Below are positions 22,172-32,640 of a stretch of 64,000 nt of DNA, piece by piece. This DNA comes from Petrolisthes cinctipes (taxonomy: Eukaryota; Arthropoda; Malacostraca; Decapoda; Porcellanidae). The notes under the pieces were generated by a model. It was not told the origin of the DNA, did no database searches, and saw nothing but the letters and a program-made list of their open reading frames with translations. The first letter of the stretch is position 1, and the number at the start of each line of letters is the position of its first letter. Made by a program: the position numbers and the translations under genes. The stretch covers positions 1,327,501-1,391,500 of the forward strand of contig JAWQEG010000526.1 of the NCBI GenBank assembly GCA_033782935.1, written 5' to 3'.

Positions 22172-24737
22172 CTGTAGTCTCATGGGTTAGCGGCTTACGT
22201 TAGAGATGGTTTTGGTTGTTTTAGACAGAAAAAGTTTGAATGTGGTTGCTGTAAGTTGATGGTATGTGGGAGACGGTTTAACTTTTATTTTTACAGCTTG
22301 TATCGGAACCCAGATCTGGAGGATGGTATATATGACTGTTTGTTAACATCAATGGCTAGGGTGCAAGAGGAGGACAGTCGTGCGTCATTTGTCTAGAAGG
22401 ATGACCTCAATGTGCACCATAAGGAATGGTTAGGGTCTGACTGATGTTCCGGATCTGGTGGCAGTAGCTGTGGTCGCACCAATTAAACTTTCAGATCATT
22501 CATCTCTCTCTGTTAAGGTTTCCACTGCCCAATCAGTTCCGAACCTGTGTGTGAGGAGGGAAGTGCTTCTGAAGAATCGTGTTAATTAGGATGCAGTTTG
22601 TGGTGCTGTGCGTGGGTTTCCATGGCATTTAATGTATGTTGCTGATAATCTGGTAGAGTTGCTGAATCAGCATTTGTCTGAGGTAATTGAGCAATATGTG
22701 TCTAAGAAGATCATTCGTGTGCGCAATAGTGATAAACCTTGGTTTACTGATGAGTGTAGGGCCGCATTTGATCTTAAGCAGGGTGCCTATCGTAGGTGGA
22801 CTCGTGATCTTTGCAGAGCAAATTGAGATGAGTTTATTGAGTGCCAAAGAAGGGCTAATGGTGTCTTTGCGGAGGCAGAGCAATGGTTCAATATTGGAGC
22901 CAGGAATGTGTTGCTGAATGCTTGGAGTCCACATAAATGGTGGTCTACCTTGAAGAGTGCTTTATTTGGGTCTGACTCTTCTCTCCTCCCCTTGGTTGGT
23001 GACGGTGGTAGACTGGTGTATGAGCCGGGTGGTCAGGCTGCATTGCTTGCAGCTCACATTGATAGCAAGCAGTCTAGGGAGTCTGTAGAGTTGCCCTCCA
23101 CATGTCACCCCTATCCTGGTCTCTCCTCATTTGCCTTTAGGTCAAGGGAAGTTAAAAAAAACTCCTTCATGAGTTGCATTCTTATGGTGGTATTGACCCT
23201 TTGAGAGTGTTTCCTCTGTTCTTTAAACAGACGGCTGATGTCCTAGCTCCCCGCCTCAGTGTTGTCTTCAGGAAACTACTTCGTCTTGATAGTTTTCCTG
23301 AATGTTGGAGGTCTGCTAATGTTACCCCAATTCCCAAGGGTCTTCCTTCATCTTCAGTTGGCGATTACAGGCCGATTTCCATCACTCCTGTGTTGTCTAA
23401 GGTGTTAGAGAGGCTGGTAGCTGTGCGTTTAAGTAACTTCATGGGACATAATGGTGTATTCCCACCCTCGCAGTTTGCATATCGAAGTGGCCTTGGCACG
23501 TGTGATGCACTTCTGTGTATCTCTCATGTACTGCAGAATGCTTTGGAGTTGGATCGTGGGGCTGGACTGGTGCAACTTGACTTTTCTGCCGTGTTTGATT
23601 GGGTAAACCACTGGGTATCCTCTACAGACTTTGCTCTGTTGGTGTTGGCGGTTCAGTCCTGTCTGTCTTGTTGCAATTCCTCACTGCTCAATCCCAGCAT
23701 GTTGTTGTGGATGGTGTGCGGAGTGAAAGAGTAGAATTAGTGTCTGGGGTGCCCCGAGGCAGTGTCTTAGGGCCGTTGTTGTTCCAACTGTATACCTCTG
23801 AACTCTTTAACATCTTGAACAATGACCTGTATGGTTATGCAGATGATTCCACTCTCATTGCTGTTGTGCCGACCCCTGGTGCCGGGATTTCTGTTGCTCA
23901 GTCATTGGATCGTGACCTGGTTAAGATGAGTGATTGTTGCAGGTTGTGGGGTATGAGGTTGAATGCTGACAAGACTATGGCAATGGTCGTCTCTAGGTCT
24001 CACACGGTGTACCCTTTATCACCACCCTTAATTCTTGATGCGACTGTATTGGAGGGGTCTGAGAATTTGGTTATTATGTGAGTTACATTTGATGCCAACC
24101 TGACTTTTGAGAAGCATGTTCGGGCAATCTCAAGGTCTGTCTCCCAAAAGTTGGCTATAATGAGTAGAGTTTGGCGTGTTTTCGGAGATCACTCATTGTT
24201 ACTGTGGTGTTTTAACTCCTTTGCGTTGCATCTGTTGGAATACTGTTCTACAGTATGGTTCAGCAGTTGACTGCCATCTCAAGTTACTGGATAGGATTGT
24301 TTCTAATGCTAATTTTCTTACCGGCGGTTCACTTAATTGTAATCTGAGTCACCGTAGTTCTGTTGCATCATTGTGTATGCTCTTCAAGATCAGAAATAAT
24401 GTGCTGCATCCTCTTAACTCGTCTCTGCCACCTCTGTATGTTTCAGCTCGTGTCACTCGTGGTGCATTGGACTCCCATAGGTTTGCTTACGTATTGACAT
24501 GCTGTAGAACCTGTCAGTACAGTCGATCGTTTGTCCCTAGGTCGGTATCTCTGTGGAAGGGCCATGGTGAATCTGTCTTTGATGGTGTAGGACTGGCTGG
24601 CTTCAAGAGCAGGGCTAATATGTTTTTATTAAGCTAACTGCTCATCTTTCTTTCTCTAAGCTGTCTTCTTTTCTTCAGGTTGGATTCATGGGGCGGGGGT
24701 CCTCGGATTGATAGAATGCTTGCATTCTAATAATATC
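22172..24737 (+). mobile_element. CR1-like LINE gamma inserted into LINE alpha
   Basis: This element separates the two halves of a minus-strand alpha copy. The edges are set by alpha homology: left half ends GCATATTCACT, right half resumes ATCCTGGTCGACATGGG. Its 3' UTR ends with an ATTCT-containing terminal motif (GATAGAATGCTTGCATTCTA), which recalls the short 3' repeats of CR1 elements. No obvious target duplication was found. It is 5'-truncated within the endonuclease. Confidence 0.85.
22290..24637 (+). pseudogene. LINE gamma endonuclease end, RT and C-terminus
   Basis: Pieces in several frames: endonuclease text (LYRNPDLEDGIYDCLLTSM, then DLNVHHKEWLGS) joined by an internal deletion near 22437 to LTDVPDLVAVAVVAPIKLSD; a linker with PWFTDECRAA; RT with NVTPIPKG, DYRPISITPVLSKVLERL, VQLDFSAVFDWVNH (motif A), SGVPRGSVLGPLLFQLY (motif B) and GYADDSTL (YADD at 23836-23847). 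A C-terminal SRSFVPRSVSLWKG-type segment follows to a stop at 24637. At least three frameshifts and two stops make it dead. Motif order and C-terminus fit CR1/jockey LINEs. Confidence 0.88.
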
Positions 24738-25783
24738 CTGGTCGACATGGGACAGCCGAGAATTATTCTCATTGCTCTATTTTGAAATTTTTCTAAAGTT
24801 TCCAAAGTAGCCGTAGGAAGTTGAATCAGAGCAGGGGAAAGGTAACCAACAACTGAACGGATAAAAACAATATAGATGGTTTTGGCTACTGGGATGGAGT
24901 CTGGAGATGCCCGAGGAGTTGTTAGAGAGCCATTGAAGTGGTGTAAATCGGCGCTGGAGACGACCCAACAAGTCCTGGACAAAGGGATGGTCTTGAGGTC
25001 TGGCTGGGACAACCGGCCAAATATTGACTGGTGCGCCCAGGTAGCGGTACTGGGAACACATGAAAATGACAGTCCCTCCAATGGTGAATGCTGGCTGAGC
25101 TTGAGGAAGGCGGCAGGTGAATATTCTGCTCTTATCCGGTACGACAATAATGCCACAGTGAGAGGAGGCCACAGAGAAGGAGTCAAGAAACCGCTGGAGA
25201 TCCCTTGGTGAGGTAGAATGAACACAGATATCATCAGCATAGCACGTAATTGGATTTCCAGGAAAATCAGGGATAGAAATGAGCAGCCGATGCATCAGAA
25301 TAATAAATAGAAATGGGCTGAGAACACCCCCTTGAGGCGGACCAAGATGAAAACTGTGCAAAGGACTGAGCGCACCACTGAAAAACACACAGGAGATCAT
25401 GTTACTGAGGTAGCCTCGAATCCACCGTAGTAGATTCTCTTTATCCCAAAGTCAACCAGTTGATCCAAAATGACATCTCTATTAGCAACATCGAAGGCAC
25501 TTTGAAGGTCACTGAACTAAGTATAGGTCGACTAGGGAGTGGTGTGTGCTCGCTGGGGAAGGATACCAAACATCCATGGAGAAAGGCGATCCTGCAATCG
25601 GTACATGAGACGATTAAGTAAGATTCTCTTTGTAGTCTTACAATAACAGGATGTATTGGAAATAGGCCTGAACTTGGTAGTGTCGGGCTTAGGGATGGGT
25701 ATTATTGTGCTGCTGGTCCAAGCTCCAGATTCGTGGTACACAACCGTCACGAAGACATAGATTGTATAGTCGAAGTAGATTGA
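24738..25783 (-). mobile_element. LINE alpha, second copy, 5' half (RT)
   Basis: The reverse complement matches 16330-17380 of the first alpha copy: IIPIPKPDTTKFRPIS, the STHTTP region, GPPQGGVLSPFLFIILMHRL, CYADDICVHS and the thumb region down to RIILGCPMSTRI. The 5' end, at about 25783, sits on the (AATT/AATC)n tail of LINE delta. With 20811-22171 it forms one 5'-truncated copy of about 2.4 kb. Confidence 0.88.
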
Positions 25784-26085
25784 TTAATTGATTAATTAAT
25801 AGATGCCACTAGGCATCTGGCAGCGCAACAGCTAGGGTCATAACCGCCCAACATAATATTAAGTTGTAAGGATTTTGAAATATGGTCATCTATATCATAA
25901 ATAAAATATGTACACACATTAGGTAGGCTTCATTACCCCGAAAGGGAGAGGCAGCATGATTAAAAGGACATATCACCTAAAAAGCACATTTTTACTACAA
26001 TAACATGATTAACTTAAGTAAAATATAAAAAAGAATCAAAATAAAAAATATTGAACTATCTAAGAAGCCAAAAATATAATAAAAT

Positions 26086-28380
26086 TCACAATTTGTGGAG
26101 GAGGACAGCCTCCTCCACATAGAAAAGGGTGTTCCCTCCCACACTACAAGCTTCCTCCCCGAGCACCTGTGAGAGACTGTCAGAACCGCCCCCCATCCTG
26201 TACTCAGAGAGGTGCCTACAACAAAGGTCCCCAAGGCTGGGACACTTATCAAGAAGATGCCGCACTGTCAAAGGGACCAGACAATCATCACAGTAGGGAG
26301 GGGGAGCCCTCTCCATTAAATATCCATGAGTCAAAGTGAGTGACCAATTCTAATACGGGCAAGAGCCGTCCGTCAACGGCAGCCCTAGCCAGGGCGTCAG
26401 CCCGCTCATTCCCATCGACACCCACATGGGCCGGGACCCAACAATATGTGAGGAATTAAAATTGCCCAAGGCCTGTAAGGCAGTACAGGAATTTCTAAGA
26501 ATAGGATAGTAAAAGAAGGCTGCAGGAGAGTAACAATCACTTGGAGGGCATATAAAATGGCCGAGAGCTCGGCAATGAAAATAGACATGACAGAAGGGAG
26601 CCAGCCGCCATGACAAAAGTCAGGAAAGACAGCCCCCAAACCAACTCCGGTATCAGACTTTGACCCATCTGAAAAGCAAGTGCAGGTGCAAACTTCTAGA
26701 AGAAGCCATGGAGCCACCCTGGGGATAAGCACAGGACAAATCCAGAAGCTAAACGGCCATAGTGTGCAAGGATTTGAAAGGTAGTACTGAGACATGATAT
26801 CAGATGACAACTCCAAGCAGGGAAGGGAGTCAGGAAGTTGATGTAATTGATACCAACAACAAACCATCACAGACACCTGCCCAGGATGCAACACAGCACC
26901 CCATTCTATTAAACACATTATGGAAGACTGCAACGAACACAACGACACTCGCCAACAACACAAGATACACTCACTGAGGGCACTGTGGGAAAGCCCGGTT
27001 CAAGCCATAGCCTTCCTCAAGAACTCGGGGCTGTTCGGCCAGACAGCTTGAGGAACTTCAACAACAACAACAAACCATCAAGGACTGGCAACGGAGATCA
27101 AGAGGTGGCTCATCAGCGTCCACCAGGAGACTGGGGATTGGGGACGACCTGAAGGGTTCGGTTGCCAGACGTACCTCAGCATGATGAACAGGGTCTAAGA
27201 CTCTGAGACTGGCATTCGTGGCAGAGGAGTAGACCCCACACCCACAGTCGAGTTTTGACCTAATAAAAGCACGGTATAGGTGGAGGAGAGTGAACCGATC
27301 AACCCCCCAGAACGTATGACCCAGGACCCTCAACAGGTTGAGAGCCTGGAGGCAAGTGGCCTTAAGTGATCATAAATGGGGAACGCAAGTCAAACGACTG
27401 TCAAAAAGAAGACCCAAAAAGCGAGTCTCCTCGACACAACGTTCCGATAACCATACATAAAGAATTGCATTGCAACCGTCTTGGCAGAAGAGAAGCGAAA
27501 GCCATGAGAACCAGCCCAATGTGACACCCTGTCAAGGGCAAGCTGCATGCTCCGCTCCGCCACTGACATACGGGAAGCAGCAAACCAGACTGCCAGGTCA
27601 TCAACGTACATTGAGTTGGCTATACCATTCGGAAGGGATGAAGCAATGTCATTAATTGCTACTGTAAACAACGTGATACTGAGGACGCTTCCCTGGGGGA
27701 CGCCCTCCTCCTGTGCAACGGATGCTGAGAGGGCTGTTCCAACCCTCACACTAAAACTGCGACCACTGAGAAACTCCTTAAGAAAGCGTGGAAGGGACTC
27801 CACAGGCCATATGCATGGAGTTGCTGCAGGATACCATATTGCCATGTAGTGTCATAGGTTTTCTCTAAATCAAAGAATTCACAAACCAGGTGTTGATGTC
27901 GTGCAAAAGCCTCACATGCAGCAGCTTTCAACTTGACCAGAGCATCTGTAGTGGAACGGTGTTTACGAAAGCCAGACTGGACGGAGACAGAAAACCACCC
28001 CGTTCCAAGAAGTATACCAGTCTGACATTCACCATCTTCTCAAATAGTTTAAGAGACAGAAGGTCAAGGCAATAGGTCGGTAATTAAGGGCAAACTAGAG
28101 TCCTTGCCTGGCTTAGGGAAAGGAAGGATGGTAGCAACCCTCCACTCAGAAGGGAAGACACCCTCCAGCCAGATTCTATTATATAAAGCTAGAAGAAATG
28201 AGTTCGCCTCCTAACCCAAGTGTCGCAACATTGCATATGGGATGCTGTCCGTCCCAGGAGAAGTGTCGCCACAGAGAGAGAGCAGAGTGCATGTCTCTCA
28301 GGGTGAATATATGGTTAAAACTTTCATTCTCGTTCCCCGAGAAATCCAGGACAGTGTGCTTCTGGGCTCCCAACTCATGA
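26086..28380 (-). pseudogene. LINE delta reverse transcriptase-RNase H
   Basis: From right to left on the minus strand: FTLRDMHSAL, RVATILPFPKPGKDS, FEKMVNVRL, CEFFDLEKTYDTTW (motif A), EEGVPQGSVLSITLF (motif B), NSMYVDDLAVWF (catalytic YVDD, about 27597-27608), a connection domain with KLDCGCGVYSSA, RNase H with CFSDGSKSD and AELSAILYALQV, a frame-shifted P-x-H-V-G-V-x-G-N-E-R-A-D segment near 26420-26440, and a C-terminal CDDCLVPLTVRHLLDKC zinc box near 26270. Several frameshifts. A 195-base LINE fragment is inserted at 26870-27064. Confidence 0.87.
26870..27064 (+). mobile_element. Short LINE 3' fragment with (CAA)n tail and TSD
   Basis: Bounded by the duplication CAACAACAAACCATCA (26854-26869 and 27065-27080); part of the duplication overlaps the CAA tail, so its true length is 10-16 bases. 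One frame encodes the C-terminal end of an RNase H-type LINE: CPGCNTAPHSIKHIMEDC (C-x2-C-x6-H-x4-C zinc box), then SLRALWESPVQAIAFL and GLFGQTA before a stop and a CAA repeat tail. This is a 5'-truncated insertion into LINE delta. A 48-base copy of the same tail is at 59364-59411. Confidence 0.88.
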
Positions 28381-28384
28381 CTTT

Positions 28385-29109
28385 TTTACCTCAAATGCTG
28401 CTTTGGCAGCAGCATTTGTATTGAAAGTAATATAGCACCGATTAGACCTACAATCGCTGTCACATGTGATTCGGATACGAAGAACTACTCCAAAACACTT
28501 AAAAATGGGGTGGATAGTGCCATAGGAAAAGGATGCAAGTACATTCGTTAACCCCTTACGACCGCAATCCCAGAATACGGCTGTATTATGCTACCGCAAA
28601 AACACGTCATATTTTAAAGTATGACAGATGTTAAATATGATCTTATGGGTTTGTAGAGATTGTTTTCTCACACCAGAATATGCAAACAGAAGTGTCCTAT
28701 CGCTATCCATAAGCGTAGGAGAGAGCGTCAAAGTGCGTAACCGGGTGATGCAGACATACCATAGTTACCCCCACAAAATGAAACTAGGAGCTCGCTAGCG
28801 TATTTTTCTAACCCGTGGCACCAATGTTGTGGCTACATGTCGCCCATGCAGTTATTTATGGAATATTAAATTAAGGCGTCAATCGATTATGAGGCCGATA
28901 TTTTTTTTGCTGCCTTAAGGGGGAGATCGGTCAACAGGGGTTAACATTAACGTGTCAAAACCGCTAACAGGGTTCGTCGACACAACACTCGACCTGCTAG
29001 GTCTACTCTTATTTGCAGCTTTCTGCATACTACCACGACCAGAGAGTGACGTCTCGAGGGCCTGGTCGACCACTGCTCGAGGAAGAGATTGGGGCTTTTC
29101 TTTATCCAT
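28385..29109 (-). pseudogene. LINE delta ORF1 (gag-like) remnants
   Basis: At 29109-28915 a Met-initiated frame starts MDKEKPQSLPRAVVDQALE and continues as Ser/Arg/Pro-rich text (SLSGRGSMQKAANKSRPSRS, SGFDTLMLTPVDRSPP), the usual disordered start of decapod LINE ORF1. After a decayed interval, 28500-28385 reads CDSDCRSNRCYITFNTNAAA, matching the ORF1 text of the minus-strand fragment at 60200-60300. The zinc-knuckle part is deleted. ORF1 normally coats the LINE RNA. Confidence 0.65.
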
Positions 29110-29499
29110 ATATCATTGATTTGGTGTTTTTGGCCCCAGGAGCCGAGAGCTACTACCTACCGGGCAGATGATGGGACCGAGCGCTGGTCGCCGTGAGCGG
29201 GGTACCTCTTCCCCCACGGGGCCACTCGTTTTAAAAAGCAGCCCCAATGGCTCGAAAGTTTGCCCACGACGGTGCTGAGACCCCCTTCCTCTGGAGGGCA
29301 GCACTGTTGGCCCGTACTGGCAGCCTAATGCATGGGAACCATTTAGTCTGGTCTCTCACTGACGACCTTACTAGCACGGGAAGCCCTCTCTCCCCGAAAT
29401 CGGGACAGAGCAGGGGCCGTAGCCCCCTCTAATCTAGCTCGCCAGGTCTCAGAGACACGCAAGCCCCCCCACCACGTCAAGGCGGTTCCCGTTGGGGGG

Positions 29500-32480
29500 A
29501 GGGGTACTGTCTGAGAGGAATAGATCCAACAGGCTTTTCAAAAATCACATTAGTGATGAGAACTTTCCCAAGTATAAACTTGCAATAGCTAGGGCTCCTA
29601 GGACCATCAGACAAGCCAAACGAGACTCCTGGCGATGATTTGTCTCTAGTATAAACAGCGAAACCCCAATAACCCAAGTCTGGTCAACTGTAAGAAAATT
29701 ACATAAGAAAAAAAATATCCCATAGAATAACCAACATCTCTTTCAATAAGATCAATTATGATGATCCTAGAGACATTGCTAACGCCCTCGCCAGGCAGTT
29801 CTCTTTTACTAGCAGCTCTGAATATTACCATCCAGCATTCCTGCCCATCAAGGAAACATCAGAGCTGCAGCATATAGACTTTGCCACAGGAGATGAATTA
29901 GATTACAACAGTGATCTAACAATGCAAGATCTTGTCCAAGCCCTAGGAGCCTGTTGTGGGACATCCCCAGGGCCCGATGATATTCGGTATGAGATGATAA
30001 ATCATCTTGATCATGGATCCATGATCAAGTTGTTGCAGGTGTACAACGAGATTTGGAAGGGCCAGACTTCAGATCGCCCAACTGAGCTCACAAGTTGAAT
30101 ATGCAAGGTCATGGAACAGATTGTTAATCGTAGGCTATTACACTTTTTAAATTCCAGGTTCTTGCTGGTTGATGAGCAGTGCGGCTTCCACAAAGGTCGC
30201 CAATCACTCGATCAGTTAGTAAACCTGGAAACTCAAATTCAAGAGACATTTGCCAAAAAACATCTATTGACTGCAGTATATTTTGATATTGAAAAAGCCT
30301 ACGATATGACGTGGCGACATGGCCTCCTCAGGAACCTATCCTATATGTGATAGGATTACGCTGTGACCTGCCCATTTTTGTTAAAAATTTCATATCTGAC
30401 AGAACTTTCTCTGTCAAGCTTTTTTCGAAAACAGTCACGTTCTCAGATATATTTGTCCAGGCAAACGGGGTCCCACAGGGGAGTGTCCTGTCTCCGACCA
30501 TATTTTTATGTATGATCAATGACATTCTACCAGCTCCTCTTCAAAATCTTAAATACTCACTGTACACTGATGACTGTGCAATATGGCACTCCAGCTGTGG
30601 TGCAGAGTTTTCAACAACTCGTATTCAATTGGCACTGGAGCTGATTCACAATTAGGGCCTCCAGTGGGGTTTTAAGTTTTCGGCAAGAAAGAGTGTTGGG
30701 GTGATTTTCCCTCATAGGAGGAAGCCAGACGTCCAGCTAACTACGGGTGACCATCCCTTACCCATCCAGAATTCTACTAAATTCCATGGACTGCATTTTG
30801 ACTGACAGTCGACTGACTTGGCGAGTCCATGTCAGTCATCTTAAGAAGTAAATGTCTAAAAGCACTTAATTTGCTGTAGTGCGTTTCTGGCACCAATTGG
30901 GGGAGGCGGTGGTAGAGTGGATAAAGTGATGGACTGCGAATGGCAAGGGCCCTGGTTCGAGTCCACGAGGAAACGTCTGGGAGTTTTCCGAGGTGATCTG
31001 ATGGGTCCAGCTGTTCGTCAACTACCCTGGCTAAGCCGACTCGTCAAGAAATTACCCCCTACATCGTCGTCAACTCACAACATAAAAGATGCCAGACCAT
31101 ATTCCAAGATGCTGTGAGTGACGTTGTAGCTGCTCTCTCCTGATAGTGACGTGTATAAATAAGGTGTCGTCATCTAGTGGGGCAGAAGAGAAGCTACGGT
31201 ACCAACATCACCACGAAGCTACACTGTCTCATCTAGTGCGACACCCAATAATCTCGGGGCCTCGCAAGAGTCACGGGCTACTGACAGCCTACAGTCCCGA
31301 GGTTGAGGTATAGCAAAAAAAAATTGTAAGAAGTCATTTCTAATGCTATATAAAGCCCTGATTTGATCTAGAGTAGATTATGGGTCAATGGTGTATGGTT
31401 CAGCATCTGATTCTGTGTTGATAGGTTTGGATGTGGTGCAGAATGTGTGTTTGCGTGTGTGTCTTGGAGCCCTACGTTGCACTCGAATCGAGCGTCTCGA
31501 AGTGGAGTCACAAGTGCCTCCCCTCCGTTTGAGACGAGACCAACAAATATTAGTATATTGTGCTAAAAAATCCAGGGAGCCGAGTCATCTTCCTGGGAAT
31601 GCCTTGCTTCGGCAAGTGCACCTGGGGGGCCATGGCGATAGGTCCCTGTAAGGGTCAAGTCATCCGCCTTGGAGTCACTTGGTCTCGGAGGGCACTGGCG
31701 TTAGGACCCTCGGAGCCAGACTCCACGACCTCGTAGAGTGTGTCGGTATAGACTTTTCAACAATCGATACCCTGGTCTTAGTAAATATTGCAACCTGATT
31801 AACACTCCCTTTTACTTTGATGGACTCCTGGTTACCAGGGGCTAAATCCCGGGTACCAGAGGCGGAAGTACACCAGAGGTTTCGAGAGATTATTATTCAA
31901 TATCTTCCATATTTCCACTTACTGTATATACCCACGGTTCCAAGATGGATGAATGTGTGGTTGGAGGTGTATGGTCGACTGAATGCCAGTTGATAATCAG
32001 GCTGCCGAATCATACATAAAGTTTTCTTGCTGAATATTTTGCTATTGATAAAGCTTTGGATTTTGCCCTATCGACGACCCACGATAGTATAGTTATCTTT
32101 ACTGATTCATTAAGTTCACTTAATTAAAGCCATTAAATCCTATACGCCTGTGGAACTTATCTTACTCCGCACGGATCTCGGGTGTTTTGTGTCCCTCATT
32201 ATATCTCGAATTCGTCTCTTGTGGCAGAGGCAGTGGACCAGATTAGACATCAGTAATAAGGTTATTAAATAATAGAACCCTGGGATACGAAATCATGGCG
32301 TAGCCATAGGGACGAGGTGGCGTTGGCTCGTACCCACCCACCTAGATCCATATATTAACAGAAATTTTCCCCCCAAATATCCCTCATGCAAAAAAAAATT
32401 GTCAATACCACACATCTTATTATTTTGTGAGAAATATGGGGGACAACGAACACACTTAAACAATATTTCTAACATAAAAA
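29500..32480 (+). pseudogene. LINE epsilon RT-RNase H
   Basis: Segments: a linker with SSINSETPITQVWSTVRKL (29645-29700); AVYFDIEKAYDMTWRHG (motif A, near 30270-30320); ANGVPQGSVLSPTIFLCMIN (motif B); YTDDCAIWHS, where the usual YVDD/YADD box is YTDD (30563-30574); LNLL and VSGTNWG up to the SINE; LMLYKALI and SRVDYGSMVYGSASDS after it; RNase H starting YTHGSK where catalytic Asp is replaced by His (near 31929); AEYFAIDKALDFALST; IVIFTDSLSSL; and a C-x9-H-x4-C zinc box near 32385-32430. Part of the RT between motifs 1 and A (near 30090) is deleted. Confidence 0.82.
30900..31321 (+). repeat. tRNA-derived SINE with poly-A tail and TSD
   Basis: Starts GGGGAGGCGGTGGTAGAGTG. An A box (TGGTAGAGTGG, 30910-30920) and a B box (GGTTCGAGTCC, 30953-30963) form an RNA polymerase III internal promoter in a tRNA-like head. 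About 350 bases of unrelated body and a run of As follow. The sequence AATTG flanks it (30895-30899 and 31322-31326). The LINE reading TNWG ... LMLYKALI is restored when it is removed, which confirms an insertion. Confidence 0.85.
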
Positions 32481-32640
32481 TATGGCTCTCAACATAGACA
32501 ATATTCTATGAGGTGATAAGATTATAATAAATATGCTGATGAATTTTCTGAGGGAGACAAAACTTTATGATCTATAAATTGATATAATAAAATGGAACCA
32601 TTGGCTTAATGACCCTTTGTTATACACCACTGTTTGATAG

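Larger units (their letters stand above)
25784..29480 (-). mobile_element. LINE delta (I-like, RNase H), internally deleted
   Basis: Minus-strand LINE with a GC-rich 5' region (29480-29110), an ORF1 start at 29109, ORF1 remnants, then RT, RNase H, a zinc box and a 3' UTR ending in TATTAATTAATCAATTAATC repeats at 25784. The RNase H and the FFDLEKTYDTTW motif place it in the I-like group. ORF1 joins directly to the middle of the RT linker near 28380, so the end of ORF1 and the whole endonuclease are missing. Related pieces lie at 58810-59612 (plus) and 59613-60330 (minus). Confidence 0.85.
29490..32640 (+). mobile_element. LINE epsilon (I-like, RNase H), SINE-interrupted
   Basis: A plus-strand LINE that begins 5'-truncated in the endonuclease-RT linker, next to the 5' region of LINE delta, which lies in the opposite orientation. 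It carries RT, RNase H and a C-terminal zinc box and ends near 32630. A 422-base tRNA-derived SINE sits inside the connection domain at 30900-31321. Many stops and at least four frame changes show it is old. Related to LINE delta by its FDIEKAYDMTWRHG motif. Confidence 0.85.
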
